A DNA stretch of 64,000 bases, from the NCBI GenBank assembly GCA_956465555.1, contig OY101128.1, positions 1,116,001-1,180,000 on the forward strand, written 5' to 3'. Within the stretch, counting starts at the first letter, position 1, and every line of letters begins with the position of its first letter. The stretch is from Nitzschia sp. pyKryTriq1 (lineage: Eukaryota; Bacillariophyta; Bacillariophyceae; Bacillariales; Bacillariaceae). Of the stretch, positions 18,414 through 29,937 are shown in pieces. A program made the position numbers and the translations under genes. The notes beneath the pieces were generated by a model. That model had not been told where the DNA came from, searched no databases, and saw only the letters and a program-made list of their open reading frames with translations.

Positions 18414-20164
18414 TTAGTTGGACCTGGGTCGCTTGGGAGTTGGATCCTCGTTGGAGGGTGAGAAGTTGTTGTTGCTACTGTGGTTCTCTGCAGGCTCGCT
18501 ACCCTGCGCTTCATCGTTGTGAGCACTTGCGGCCGAAGAAGCGACAGAAACATCGGACGAGTGGGAGGCGTGCACAACCATCCGTTCCAGATCTTGGTTA
18601 GATTCACCTCTTGGAAGTGCACCGCCTAGCACGTGAAGTGCGATTAGTTCGTCGTTGCCCATAGAGGCAACGGACGCCGAAATATTCGAACTGACTGAAG
18701 AATGATCATCGTGGTGGCCATTCGAAGACGAGAAAGACGGGACAACATCGGAGAGATTTCGTTTTCGGGGCGAAGAGAAAAATTGATTACTTCCCTGCAG
18801 GTCTTCGTCTGGGACGCGGTAGGACCGGTCTGTGTGGCGCGCTCTTCTTTGCTCTTGCCGTTGCTCGAGACGGAGTTGCAGCTGGCGATAACGCTCCCGG
18901 AGGGCCTCCAAAGTGCTTTCCACCTCCTGCTGGGCGGCACTTGGATTGGCCATGATCCGTTCCACATTTTGCCTCACGCTTGGCGTCAGAGATCGACCAT
19001 CACCTGTGGGGATAGCAGATGTGGCACAGCCACCTACGCTAGCGCCAGCCGAAAGGGCAGGACCATCGGGGAGCAAGGCGGATTCATGATCTCGCTGAAT
19101 TTTGGAGAAATACTTTTGGGCATGGGACCGAATCTGAGCGGACGTTCTAGTCGGAATCTTCATTGCAACTTTCTTCCATTCGCGTCCGCACTCTTTGAGG
19201 CCTTCGAGGAATGCTTGGTGCTCTTGTTGGGTCCATCTACCTGCAGTTTGCCCGCTCTTGATTTGAGGAGTCCGTTTTCGCCGAGGCTTCTTGCAAGGCA
19301 CTAATTTATCCACAGACATCTTGCTTGTGGGGTTTCTCACGTCGTCTTCGTCTTCGTCTTCTTCTTCGTCGTCGGTGTTGGGATCGTGGCTACTACTCTC
19401 CAGTAGATCACTTGGTCTCTGTCCCATCGACGAAACAGCAGATTGAATCGCTTTTTGAACGAGTTCAGAGGAAAGTGAGCGTTTTCCTTCTTGGTCTTCT
19501 TGATGGGTTGTTGAAGTTGCCTGACTGGAGAGGGTCGGCAGGAGTGATGTGGTTTGACGACTCGACGCTGCTGATTCACTCGCCTTGGTTGTCACAGGCA
19601 ATGCCAACAAACTTGCGTTACCACCACCACAAATTGTTCTTTCGTTCACTCCTACTGCTGTGGTTATTATTTTCGAGGTGATGTGGTCATCATTTTTTGG
19701 TTCTGAATCAGAATGATAAAATCGACGTGGCTGGTGTGAGAAATGAGCAAGTGGAAAAAGTCGACCACGTTCCACGTGTTCTCTGGTACATTTTCTACGT
19801 AAAAAAAACAGTCCCGAGTGAATCCCGACTCACCTTCTGTCCGTCTGTCGTCCCGAGACCGCGATTCTTCCAATCGTGTTCGCCCATCGCCGCCGCTTGC
19901 CATCACCAACATCATCGCGTTCGGGTCGTCGTCGTGCCTCCTCGTCTCTACGAGTACTGACCGCGTTTGTGTCGACAATGGTGGGGAAGCCACAGTTGAA
20001 TTGGATGAATGGGCAGTCTCCTGTTCGTCGTGACAGGAAGATGGGGAGGTTGGCATCCAGCAACAAAATGAAACAAGTTTACAGGCATGCAATGCCGCCG
20101 GCGTCAAACTGTGTTCTGTGGGACGAGAGACGGCCGAAAGATCGCGAGGTGAAAACTTCGACAT
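18414..20164 (-). CDS. SHAQKYF-class single-MYB-repeat transcription factor (2 exons)
   Basis: Exon 1 is 20164-19834 and exon 2 is 19702-18414. The 131-bp intron has AAG|GTGAGT-type donor context and a GATTCAG acceptor. The phase-1 join restores one frame of 539 aa, whereas exon 2 alone has no ATG near its 5' end. The DNA-binding domain (about residues 265-312) reads GRWTQQEHQAFLEGLKECGR, then WKKVAMKIPTRTSAQIRSHA, then QKYF. The SHAQKYF helix defines the MYB-related/CCA1-like class, which binds GATA- or evening-element-like sites in plants. A basic CKKPRRKRTP block just before it is a likely nuclear signal, preceded by an acidic run (DDEEEDEDEDD). A helix with LEALRERYRQLQLRLEQRQ may mediate dimerisation. 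Target genes cannot be read from the sequence. Confidence 0.88.
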
Positions 20165-22322
20165 CACTTCCTTGATGCCGCTTCCGCCGTCGGAGCAAAG
20201 ACGGTCGGTCGGCGAAAAGAACTTCGATGAAAGTTCTGGCTAAATTTTTAATTAACTGGCATCGGGTTGTCAGGCCATCAATCAACTATTAAGCCAATCA
20301 AAATGCGCGCAACTTCACGCCAGTTCCGTTATGCATTTTGTTTTTGTGACCGCTGCTTCCTGCACAGCATGCATAGCGCGCCCGCGCCACCGGCGAAATC
20401 TACCCTCAATAATTCGTTCGCATTTTCTTCTGCTCTGGCTCTTGCTCGCTTCGGAACAAAAATCTACCGAACTGATGGCGCTCTCTAGAGTAATAGAGCA
20501 ACTACTAGTAGTATCTCTCTACTTTTGATCAGTCGAATCTTTGTTACAATACCCACTTTTTGTTTCGTAGAGGTTGAGGATTTTCTACAAACTAGTACTA
20601 GCTGTCGTCCTCAGCAGTTGGTGGTGATGCCAGCCACCAGCTGGAGTCCAACCACCAGTACCAGCAACAAGAACTCCTCGCTGTCCTCAGATCTAGAACT
20701 AGTACTGCCAGGATACCAGTTCTATTGCGGCCATTGTCATTTGGAATAATGTTGAAACACATCCCTCCTATTTCATCTTTAAAATCTAGTCAACGTTTAG
20801 CTTCTTGCTGTCCTCCAGGCAACTTCTTCTTCCTCCAAGACTGAGAGCTAAATGGTAAGCTGCGTAGCATGTGAGACTGCCTTGTGATTGTTGTTGTTGT
20901 TTTTTCGATTTCTCGATGATTGCTGCCGTCGATCAGACTTGGGAGGTCTTTTCTTGTCATGCTGGAGATGAGGGTACCCAAACAACTCGGAGTTCCTTGG
21001 ACGCCGCGAGGATACCCACGCCTGGACCCTGATGAGCGCTGAGAAGTACAACCGCTGTCCCGGCGGGATCCTCCTGCTCTTGCGTGTATGATTGCTCGTT
21101 TCGTTGTTTCTTGTTGTTGGCATAGTCGTTTGCTTCTTGATCGATCGATCATTCATCAAAAAAAAAATGCTTGCTTTCTTTGCCATGAGAGTCACGACAA
21201 ATAGTAAATTCCAACTTGGCAGCTTCCGGATACTCGGGCGTTATTTAGTATTGCGAACAAGACTGACCAACACCCAACAACAACAGCAATGGATTGCACT
21301 GTTCCCAAGAAAAACCATGAGGCTTATCGTCTCAATCAAACTGCAGCATTGATTGTATCCGTGGTCACGTCGCCGGTATCAGTCAGAATGGACGTTGACG
21401 ACTCTTGGAACGCGGCAACATGGGCGGTGAAAAGAACGAGGATAGGACATAGGACACGGTGGAGACACATGACATGCCACATGACGACGGTGATCATGTG
21501 TAAGAACACTTCGTGACAAGAAAATCGTCATTGTTTGGCAAGATCATCTTAAAAGGTCACATTCGATGTTATCAATGGTTTTCCGACTCCACAAAACGGT
21601 CGTGTCGCGTCGCGCCATGGTCGAAGACGATTCATTTTTTTTTGTGTTTTTGCGAAGAAGAAAATCGAACAACAACCGAACAGCCACTTCTCTTTTTGGC
21701 GGGAAAGCGAAAGGCGAATGCGTTCCGGTTGTGATGACGATTAATTCGTGACTCACTCACCTGAGGAACGTTCGAACGATTGGATTTAAAATTTTGGACA
21801 TCTAACAAAAACCTACCGGTATCTTTTGCCAGTATATCCCAGCACGCGTGTGGAAGAATGAGGAATAATCTTGATGCACAGAAGACGAGGTACATCATGC
21901 TGGCTTTGCCACTGTATGTCTCCATGAACATCAACGGTCAAGGGATCACATCATGCGGGGGAGGATTTATTCATTCGCTTCCTTTCTCGAGGATACTCGA
22001 ACATCGACCACACGTGACAATAATCGAGAAAAGAATTGTAAGAACGTTCTGGAGTATCCGCAGTACTGTATGTACCGGTCGAGCGAATGTGGTTGAGCAA
22101 GGGCTCTCACATCGTATAATATCAGTGAGTGGGTCTTGCTTCAATTTCACATTTACATTCGTTGCTGCTGTTGCCGGCTTTGCCACTGCTGACTGATGTT
22201 TCAGAAACCAACGGCAACGGCAATAGCAACGAGAATGTGCTCTTCGTGAAAGAATACCTTTCTTTTTGATTCTCTTGTTCAGAGGGTAATCGAATTCAAT
22301 TATATTGTCATAACATTTGACC
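20165..22322. other. 2.2-kb gene-poor region
   Basis: Frames of up to about 140 codons occur on both strands (for example 20848-21195 minus and 21780-22196 plus), but they overlap each other and show no domain, good start context or splice partners. No repeat family is recognised. It may hold regulatory DNA for the MYB gene and the downstream helical-repeat gene. Confidence 0.45.
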
Positions 22323-23332
22323 ATGAAACTTCGAAGAGGACAACCCTCAAGGGTTCAGGGCCAGCAACAATGGTATAAGAATCTCTTTTGGCAACGACCA
22401 CAAGATGCTGAAGCACATTGGGATAAAGCGATTTCTCCAAAGCTTTCCAAGGATCAAAAGGTGCTCCTGGCCGAACAATTTTTTGGTTACATTTGGAGCC
22501 AGTATGGGCCCAAAGAAGCTCTGATCCAGACCGCCATGGATACCACGCAGCAGCTCCGACTAGCAGAGGCTCGTTTTGACAAGGGTTGTTACTTATGGAG
22601 TCAACAGTTATTCGAGTCTGCTCTTGTGGAAATTCAAAAATCGAAGGAAATCCAAATGTCGCTAGGATCGTGGTGCAGCAAGGACATGGAATTTCAGGTA
22701 CACTACGCCACGGGGATGATCTATTTCGGACTGGAGGAATACGACAAGGCACTTTGTGAGTTTCGCCAGGCATGGCGTATCAGTGGATTGAAGGATCATA
22801 GTCAAGAAGATACCAAGTCATCGCAGCACATGATTGGAATCGTTCTGTCGAAGCAGCGATGGGGTATCATGGAAATTCATCGTGAGGTAAGAAGTGTCGC
22901 ATCAACTTGTTCAATCGATCAATCAAGCATCCGTCCATTCGAACTTATGTTTCCTCCTTTATTATAAAGATGCGCATCCTTAATCAAGCGATCCTCCACG
23001 AGAAGGCGGGAGACATGCTAGATGGTGTGACTGGCGACCTGGGCTTGGCCATCTATGAATATCGACAAAGTCTCATGGAGTATCAAACGCATCAAGATCA
23101 GCCGCTAGTAAAAGATACATGTGTTGAACAAGCTGCAATTCGCTGCAAAATTGCTTCCATATTGGAACGTCAAGACAACAAACGTGGGTTAGCAGAGGCA
23201 GAATGGACCACGGCCCTTTCGTTGTACCACTCTGCTTTTGGAAGCCAACACCCCAAGACGATCGAGACCATGACCCGTCTCACCAAGAATCATAATCTTG
23301 TTCAAGCAATCAATCGCGTCAACACCTGGTGA
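22323..23332 (+). CDS. TPR-like helical-repeat protein (2 exons)
   Basis: Exon 1 is 22323-22886 and exon 2 is 22970-23332. The 83-bp intron begins GTAAGA and ends AAAG. The join is phase 0 (...MEIHRE | MRILNQ) and gives 308 aa. The ATG at 22323 has context GACCATGA. Helix-pair segments match the TPR spacing: FDKGCYLWSQQLFESALVEI, then HYATGMIYFGLEEYDKALCE, and in exon 2 EKAGDMLDGVTGDLGLAIYE plus AEAEWTTALSLYHSAFGSQH, the last resembling a kinesin-light-chain-type TPR. Such proteins are scaffolds. The partner and process are unknown. No targeting signal is seen. Confidence 0.72.
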
Positions 23333-23517
23333 GGGCGAGGATCATGGTACCTTTTATGTCTGCCCTCGACTTGTTGTACGCTCGTGAATTTGTGTTAGTC
23401 CTGTCGACTTGTTGTACGTTCCTGCATTTCTGCGAGTCCTGCGAGAGATTCAAATGCGTGAATATCTAGGTATAGTAGTTAGTAGCTTTATTACTGTTTT
23501 TCTTTCCCTTTTTCTCC

Positions 23518-25209
23518 TTACTTCATTTCTTGAATAAGACAGATGGGATCTTGTAGGTATTCCTTCCACTGACTGTGGAATCTAGCCATGGTAGCCCCAT
23601 CCACCACACGGTGATCTCCTCCCCATGACACGTTCACAATATGCGCTTCGTAAACTTCCGTCGAGTTCTCCGAAACAAATCGTGGCACTCTCTGGACTTT
23701 TCCAAGGGCACCAATGGCCACTTGGGGACTAGTCACAATGGGGCTCATGTACGTACCGCCACCGCCAATCGCACCAATATTCGACAGGGTAAAGGTGGCA
23801 CCCTTGAGATCTTCGGCCGGAACCGAGCTATCCTTGGCACATTCCTTGAGACGACCTAGTTCCGAAGCAATTTCAGCCAATGATTTGTTTTGGACTTGCT
23901 TGACAACCGGGACGATCAATCCCCGGGGAGTGTCCATGGCAATGCCGATATTATGGTCGGCCCACAACATGACGCGGTTGGCTTCCGCGTCGAACGAAGC
24001 ATTCAAAAGGGGATACTTGGAAAGTGCCATGCTGGCTGCCTTGATACAGTAGGGTAGGAATGGCAAGTTGGACTTGTACTGGGTACGTAGCCCTGTCACG
24101 TTGATTTCATCGGCATAAACCATATGGGGGATCTGCAGTGAGGCAGTCATGCTTTGCACCATGAGACGATTATAGCCTCGAATCTCCATTACAGTATCCT
24201 CCTGCAGTGGAAGCACTGCCTGCTCGATACTAGTAATGACAGAACCGTTTTGGCCGGCATCTTTTCTGGGAGAAGAAGAAGCAGATGCAGCAGTTGCTGG
24301 GTCGTTTATCGCCTTGGGCGGCACTCTCTGCTGGGGAGCCATCAAACCTCTTTCTCTCAGCAAGGTCAAGACATCCCCCTTCAAAACACGCCCCTTTGGA
24401 CCGGTACCCATGATCGTTGAGAGATCAAGTGAGTACTCGGTAGCGAGTTTTCGGATCGCTGGTGTCGTCAAGACCTTGGTGGAGGCAGGTCCTGTCAAGC
24501 GCGATCCTCCCAGTGCTGTGGGCTGTTCTTCTTCGGAGCCACTGTAGGAAGCTTCTATTGCGGACGTGATACGTCGTTCTGCCTCATCGTCGTAGCTCAT
24601 ATCGGTCGATAAATGGTACTGAGAGGCAATGGAAGGAATCCGCAGTTTCTCGTCGTCTTCCATGGGCTGCGCCTGAGTTGACGCAGTGTGCAGGTGCTTC
24701 TTGGATGTCCCGCCGCCGCCACCACCACGAGACGAAGCAGCATGACTCTCGTCGTCCGAGTCGAGGAACAAAAGTGGTGATCCCACCTTTACCATATCGC
24801 CTTTGTCATGCTCAAGGCTAGTAATACGGCCATCGTAGCGACTTGTGATTTCGACCGTCGCCTTGTCGCTCTGCACCTCGCAAATTCTGTCGAATTGCTG
24901 GACCTCGTCTCCTTCCTGGACGAACCACTGAAGTAGTTCGACTTCCGCAATGCCCTCGCCTATGTCTGCCAACACGAACGGAATTACAGTTGAGGCCGCG
25001 TCATCGCTCAAGGCAGCTGAACTGAAATTCCTCCGCCAAGGATCAGTGATGGCGAATTCTTCTTTCCGCCTTGCCTCCAGCAGATCGCTTCGTCGATCCA
25101 GCTGCCCTGTCGATACTACGACCGGAATGCTTAGAAGCCTCAACGGTTGTCTGTGATGCAATGCCCGGCGGGAAACACATCGCCATTGTCTTGCTGAAAC
25201 CTTCCACAT
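23518..25209 (-). CDS. DBT: Dihydrolipoyl transacylase, E2 of branched-chain 2-oxoacid dehydrogenase
   Basis: The 563-aa protein starts at the ATG at 25209 with an Arg-rich, acid-poor mitochondrial pre-sequence (MWKVSARQWRCVSRRALHHR). The lipoyl domain (about 75-152) carries the lipoylated Lys116 in VQSDKATVEI. The peripheral E3/E1-binding domain (about 247-285) reads TTPAIRKLATEYSLDLSTIM, then GTGPKGRVLKGDVL. The catalytic acyltransferase domain occupies the C-terminal 230 residues and ends with GGDHRVVDGATMARF, including His533 and Asp537. DIGEGIAEVELLQWFV is typical of the branched-chain rather than the pyruvate E2. The enzyme transfers branched acyl groups from lipoate to CoA in Val/Leu/Ile breakdown in the mitochondrial matrix. 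A Gly run and a Ser-rich linker sit between the domains. Confidence 0.93.
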   Translation of the reverse strand: MWKVSARQWRCVSRRALHHRQPLRLLSIPVVVSTGQLDRRSDLLEARRKEEFAITDPWRRNFSSAALSDDAASTVIPFVLADIGEGIAEVELLQWFVQEGDEVQQFDRICEVQSDKATVEITSRYDGRITSLEHDKGDMVKVGSPLLFLDSDDESHAASSRGGGGGGTSKKHLHTASTQAQPMEDDEKLRIPSIASQYHLSTDMSYDDEAERRITSAIEASYSGSEEEQPTALGGSRLTGPASTKVLTTPAIRKLATEYSLDLSTIMGTGPKGRVLKGDVLTLLRERGLMAPQQRVPPKAINDPATAASASSSPRKDAGQNGSVITSIEQAVLPLQEDTVMEIRGYNRLMVQSMTASLQIPHMVYADEINVTGLRTQYKSNLPFLPYCIKAASMALSKYPLLNASFDAEANRVMLWADHNIGIAMDTPRGLIVPVVKQVQNKSLAEIASELGRLKECAKDSSVPAEDLKGATFTLSNIGAIGGGGTYMSPIVTSPQVAIGALGKVQRVPRFVSENSTEVYEAHIVNVSWGGDHRVVDGATMARFHSQWKEYLQDPICLIQEMK

Positions 25210-26485
25210 TCTTTCTCTACTTTTGACCCAGAGACGAGGAGGAATCGATCATTCAACAGAACAAAGAAAATAAAAATAAAAGAATGACATGCATTGGTGA
25301 TGTCTCCTTTTCCCATCGACATATCCCATCTGGCCCGGCGAATTCTCATCTCTCGTGTGTCGTCGCGCGCAAGACTGCGAAGGAATGACACCTTGCGCGG
25401 ATGGCGCGGAATACATAAGCCTTGAGTTGAACTTGGGCTGGTTTGTCGTCTGCGCGAGACAAATCGCGCATGTTCCTCACGCACACGTCACACTTCATTC
25501 TCCACAGTTCTTTGATTGGTTCCATGACGCCATCGATCTGGTACGCTTTCTACGGGACCTCACGCAGCCAGCTCTACATAGCTACCGTACACGATTGTTT
25601 TGTCTGCGTGCGAGACGGAAGGGACGGCACACAAAAAAATCCTTCATCGTCGCATCCCCGACGCTGTTGTTGTCTTTCCTTTTTGTTGTTTGTTTGTCGT
25701 CGTTGACAAAGATCCTTTTTGCATTACTCACGGCCAGATCGCGCCTCCATTTTATTGTGGAGAAAAGTTGCGTTTGCGTTGCCGTTTTATTGCAAAAAGA
25801 TTGATCATTCCCATCACCGACACGCACAGCATCCATCAAGGATTTTCCCCGCCCGTAGTACGTGAACCGGTACACTTTTTGAGCGAAAGAAGGACCAAGG
25901 ACAGACCAGGTAAGCGTTATTAGACCGTTTAGTTCGCTTTCGTGTGCGAGGTTGGACACATGTCGATTGTGTAGACCCAGTACAAATTGTACGTGGATTT
26001 TAGATGGAGAGACCCGGATATTTTTGGATCCATCGGCGGAGGGCCCAAAGTTGAAGTACTGACGACGCACTTCGGGCATCTGTCTGCCGAGAGGTACTCG
26101 TACCGTATCCATCATCCAATCTTCCCGATAGATGCGATACTGTACCGGTAGAGATGAACCAAGAATCATCAAAAGCCAAAAGGAAGAACACATACAAGAG
26201 CAAAACCACTACCGTACTCGAACTATTCTGCGTTGAGACATTCGTTGCCTGTCCTCTCGCCGGACAGCGGGATATTAGGGATCAGTCTGCCTGCGAATAC
26301 TGTAGCCGCCTCTATGTCCTCTTCCAGCCACATCTTTCCCTCTTCTAACTTCATCTTCGCTTTTCGTTGTCATCGGCCTTTTGGACTGAAAGATCATCAT
26401 CCGATAGATACCCAGAACACATAATAATATCATTCGTATCATATTATTGGACACACACAATACAAGAACAAAAAGATTTGATTGC
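25210..26485. other. Intergenic, no convincing gene
   Basis: About 1.28 kb between divergent genes. A 203-codon minus frame (25582-26193) lacks domain signal and overlaps a plus frame. I do not call either. The region presumably contains both promoters. Confidence 0.45.
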
Positions 26486-27037
26486 ATGACGCGCATGCAA
26501 CTGATCATACCCCTGCTAGACGAAGAAGGAAGTCCCCACCACGGGGACATGGCGAAGAACAACCATGGCGAGCAGGAAAGCAACAACAACAACACCAGAT
26601 CGTCTCATCGTGGTGGCTCCGATGGAGTGCTCTCACAAGATCTTCGCGAAAGCTTTGAAGCTATGAAGGCTGTTTGGCGACAGGCAGGAAGAGATAGTGG
26701 AGAAGATTTGGCTGCTACTGAAGAGCTCAAGCGCAAGGAGCGTGAGCAAGCCATTGAGACTGCCCTGGCGGTCGATTCTGAAGTCACCAAGTGGCAGAAC
26801 GGCATTGCCGAATTGGAAGCTTTGCTGGCTGCTGCTGACGAAGAGGATGGAAGTGTGGGCGACTACAGTGAAGAAGGCGAAGAAGACGCCGCGAGTCATG
26901 AGAACCACCACGAGGAATACCCACGTGGTCGTGCTCTACCCGCTGTGCGCTTCCCATCCCTTCCCCCTGTGGTAGTTCCAGACGATGACGACCAGGACGA
27001 CACTACCCCATCCGCCAGTAGCGGTGGTGCTGACTGA
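26486..27037 (+). CDS. Small acidic protein of unknown function
   Basis: From the first ATG (26486) the frame gives 183 aa. A second ATG at 26549 (GACATGGCG) has the better start context and may be the real start. The N-terminus is Asn-rich. A charged helix follows (SQDLRESFEAMKAVWRQAGR, then EELKRKEREQAIETALAVDS), with a short coiled coil (VTKWQNGIAELEALLAAADE) and an acidic, Pro-rich tail. There is no recognised domain. The coding look is moderate: one open frame with helical periodicity. Confidence 0.5.
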   Translation: MTRMQLIIPLLDEEGSPHHGDMAKNNHGEQESNNNNTRSSHRGGSDGVLSQDLRESFEAMKAVWRQAGRDSGEDLAATEELKRKEREQAIETALAVDSEVTKWQNGIAELEALLAAADEEDGSVGDYSEEGEEDAASHENHHEEYPRGRALPAVRFPSLPPVVVPDDDDQDDTTPSASSGGAD

Positions 27038-27763
27038 TTGATCGACTGATCGTATCCATACTTACATGTACCCTTCGCCTCGACGTCCAGGATTACATTT
27101 TTTCGCCGAATCCGTCTAGTACCAACAGGAAAGATTTGTATAATACTGAATTTAATTTTGAAAACTTTCCCCGGTCACTAGCTATTACTTAGACTAGTAC
27201 TATTATTTCTATTAGCATTAGTATACTTCGTAGTAGGGTGGCATCTGAATGAATCTATGGAATGCAAAACAAGATGTCAAAGACTCACTCAAACGACGAA
27301 GACATGAATGAATATGCATCGTCAAGATGTGATGATATGTAATATCATACTATGTAGACTACCGGCGGGCAACAAAATACTAAATAGCAATGGTACTGAC
27401 GTTATCGTCGATGGACTGATAGTCAGCAGTATAGTAGTCGTCTACTCGTATACATATAGTCGTACACGCCTTCTTGGACGTTCCTGTAAGACTCTTGGCG
27501 GCACAAACCTTGCGTCACTCGACCACATGTTGGTCGAAAACGAAGGTGGTTGGTACTACTAGTAGACTCGTACCTCACACCATAATGGACTATACTGTAC
27601 CATCCACTCCCGAATCAATCATCACCAAGTAATATCATGTCATCCTCTTAATTGATTGAGAAACCACCAGATTCATCTGTTTGATTTCACGCATTCTTCC
27701 ACCAGCCAAGATGATTCATTCTATTGGGAGGATGAGGACCGTGATCAGCGGTGCTGCTGGTTA
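27038..27763. other. Intergenic, no gene seen
   Basis: About 725 bp between convergent genes. It is AT-rich near the 3' end of the acidic-protein gene, with ACTAGTA words at 27195-27240. No coding or RNA feature is supported. Confidence 0.5.
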
Positions 27764-29368
27764 TTATGGTGATGGTGATGCTGCTGCTGCCGTCACAACC
27801 GCCTCAGTAGTCAAGAAACAGAGAGCATCATTTTGAATTTGATATCCAATGATAGTTGTTGGATTTGTTGTTGTTGTTGTTGTTGTTGTTGCCCCTCCAC
27901 CACCACCACCACCACCTTCTCCTTCCCCGCCACCGTGCTGCCGTGCGGCGTCCACGACAACAGGAGTCAACACCAGTGAATGGCAAAACGGCAAGGCATG
28001 GGGTCGAACACACATACCCGTAATGACAAGAAGTATCATCGAAGCATGGTTGCTGCTGTTGTTCTTGTTGTTGTTGTGGACATTACCATCGGATGATGAT
28101 GATGGGCATGCTAGTGCTGCTGTTATTGGAATGGATTGTTGCAAGACTCCTCGAATGGCCACCACCATGCCTACCAAGGACTGGAGCTGTAGTTCCATAT
28201 CGGACAAGGAATGACAAATCGCATGTGCCCCACCTACGGTCAAGGATTTGGCGGCACCGACGGGAGCATAATGCGCTTTTAATTCTTGGACATGTCCATG
28301 GGTCAACATGTAATAATAGGATTGTGTGACGACTTGGGCCAAATGATTATTATTTGTTGTAGTTGATGATGATGATGATGATGACGACGATGTTGATGAT
28401 GATATTGGAGTACTACCTGGCGGAAGTTGAAAATATCGAAGTGGTGGTGTTTGAGGTTGTGGTTGTGGGGATATCGTGGTCTCTAGTGATGTGAGTGGTG
28501 ATTGCTTTGTTGGAGATGTCGATGTCGATGCTGCTCTATTAGTAGGTTGCATACCGGGTGGTGGTGGAGGCAGTGGCGCATTCTTCAAAGAGTAGGAAAC
28601 AGCAGTTTGGGGAAGACCTGGAGGCATTGGATGAAGAATCCCCGGCGGTGGTTGGGATGGCGGAGAAAACGGAATGGATGATAATGATGATGCTTCGGTA
28701 GCAGAGAAAGATGACGCCGAGGCCGAGGCCGACGGTATTAGTGGCCCACCTGCAGGTGTCGACAAACCCGGTGGTGGTGGCGGTCGTGGATTTTTTCCTT
28801 CCATAATTTCCGATTGCTTCTTTTCCTCGACGGAAAGAGACTGAAACCCTGGAGGTCCCGAAAAAGAAGACTCCTTCTTGCTAACATCGGCAGTGAAGAA
28901 TTTTTCGTTTGAATCATCATCCTCATCGTCATCATCGGGCGGCGGTGGTGGTGGATATTTTCCACCCTTGGTCGGCGATGGTGATGGTGATGGTGATGGC
29001 AATGGTGCCGTTTCTCCCGTATCGTCGTTGGGTTCTTCTCCTTCTTCTTGCGGCGGCGACGACGACGACGACTTGTTCTTTTTTTCTCGTTTGAGCGTCT
29101 TTTTTTGCAGCTTGAAGATTTCCAAAATCCGCGCCTTGTCCTCTCTTCCAAATTTGGGAATCTGTTCTAGGGTATCGGGCAGTTTCCACACAACCTTACT
29201 ATTTTTCTTGCGCCCACCACCACCCCGCCGGGGTGGCAGCGCCCTTTCGTCGATCCGCAACGTCATGATGGGCGTGTCGACCCCTTCGCGCAAAACGTCC
29301 ACATCCCAAGTGGGCAATTCCAAACCTGGAACGGGACGAGCTTCGGAGAGATTGTGGCGGTCTTCCAT
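27764..29368 (-). CDS. Proline-rich protein with C-terminal NTF2-like domain
   Basis: The 534-aa protein has its ATG at 29368. The N-terminal 60 residues are conserved-looking (GLELPTWDVDVLREGVDTPI). The middle (about 95-330) is disordered: Pro runs, Ser runs and Asp/Glu blocks. The C-terminal 190 residues match the NTF2-like fold used by G3BP-type RNA-binding proteins: AQVVTQSYYYMLTHGHVQEL, then SMILLVITGMCVRPHALPFC, HSLVLTPV and GYQIQNDALCF. No RRM follows, unlike G3BP. Gly and Thr runs interrupt the domain near its last strands. In G3BP the domain dimerises and binds FG-type peptides. A role in mRNP or stress-granule assembly is inferred from that family only. Confidence 0.7.
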   Translation of the reverse strand: MEDRHNLSEARPVPGLELPTWDVDVLREGVDTPIMTLRIDERALPPRRGGGGRKKNSKVVWKLPDTLEQIPKFGREDKARILEIFKLQKKTLKREKKNKSSSSSPPQEEGEEPNDDTGETAPLPSPSPSPSPTKGGKYPPPPPPDDDDEDDDSNEKFFTADVSKKESSFSGPPGFQSLSVEEKKQSEIMEGKNPRPPPPPGLSTPAGGPLIPSASASASSFSATEASSLSSIPFSPPSQPPPGILHPMPPGLPQTAVSYSLKNAPLPPPPPGMQPTNRAASTSTSPTKQSPLTSLETTISPQPQPQTPPLRYFQLPPGSTPISSSTSSSSSSSSSTTTNNNHLAQVVTQSYYYMLTHGHVQELKAHYAPVGAAKSLTVGGAHAICHSLSDMELQLQSLVGMVVAIRGVLQQSIPITAALACPSSSSDGNVHNNNKNNSSNHASMILLVITGMCVRPHALPFCHSLVLTPVVVDAARQHGGGEGEGGGGGGGGATTTTTTTTNPTTIIGYQIQNDALCFLTTEAVVTAAAASPSP

Positions 29369-29937
29369 GATGATGATGATAATGTTGATGTTGATGATGA
29401 TGATGATGATGTATTTGTGTGAGTCTTTTGGTAATACGAGTGACAGTTTCGTTGTGTGCTATTATTGGCTATAGTAATAGAGAGCTGATAGTATGGGACG
29501 ACACGATATACTATTATTCCTCTATCAGACTTATTATTTTGTGGTCATCGCATCATCATCGTCGGTGGATATATTTTTTGCCCCTTGTTCTTGCGGTTGT
29601 TAGAGTTGTTATGGATGAGGGAGACGCGCGCACGCATGCGGAACGCAAGCATGACGTGGCGTGGAAGGTGGAAGGGCTTGCTCGTGGTTGGGTCGTAGTT
29701 GTCGAATGCAGGGCAAAGTAAGTACTGTAGTAGTCCCTTTTCGTACTTTCGAATACATTTTTGAATCCCGGCGAGCGCGACCATGGCCACCATGCGAATG
29801 CGGAAGCACGGCTTTATTGCTCATCAATTCTTACGACAGTATCTGTACCCCATCATCGCAACATCACACTACAGTGAAGTGATTTCTGATATTGATTATA
29901 TTGATTGATTGGTTGACAACATTGACAACAAACAACA
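29369..29937. other. Intergenic, divergent promoters, GATGAT microsatellite
   Basis: A GAT/ATG trinucleotide run (about 29368-29412) lies directly upstream of the NTF2-like gene start. The rest shows no gene. Confidence 0.5.

Noticed and set aside
25582-26193. 203-codon minus frame
   Set aside because: It overlaps an opposing frame of similar quality, shows no motif, and is split between low-complexity and random-looking sequence.
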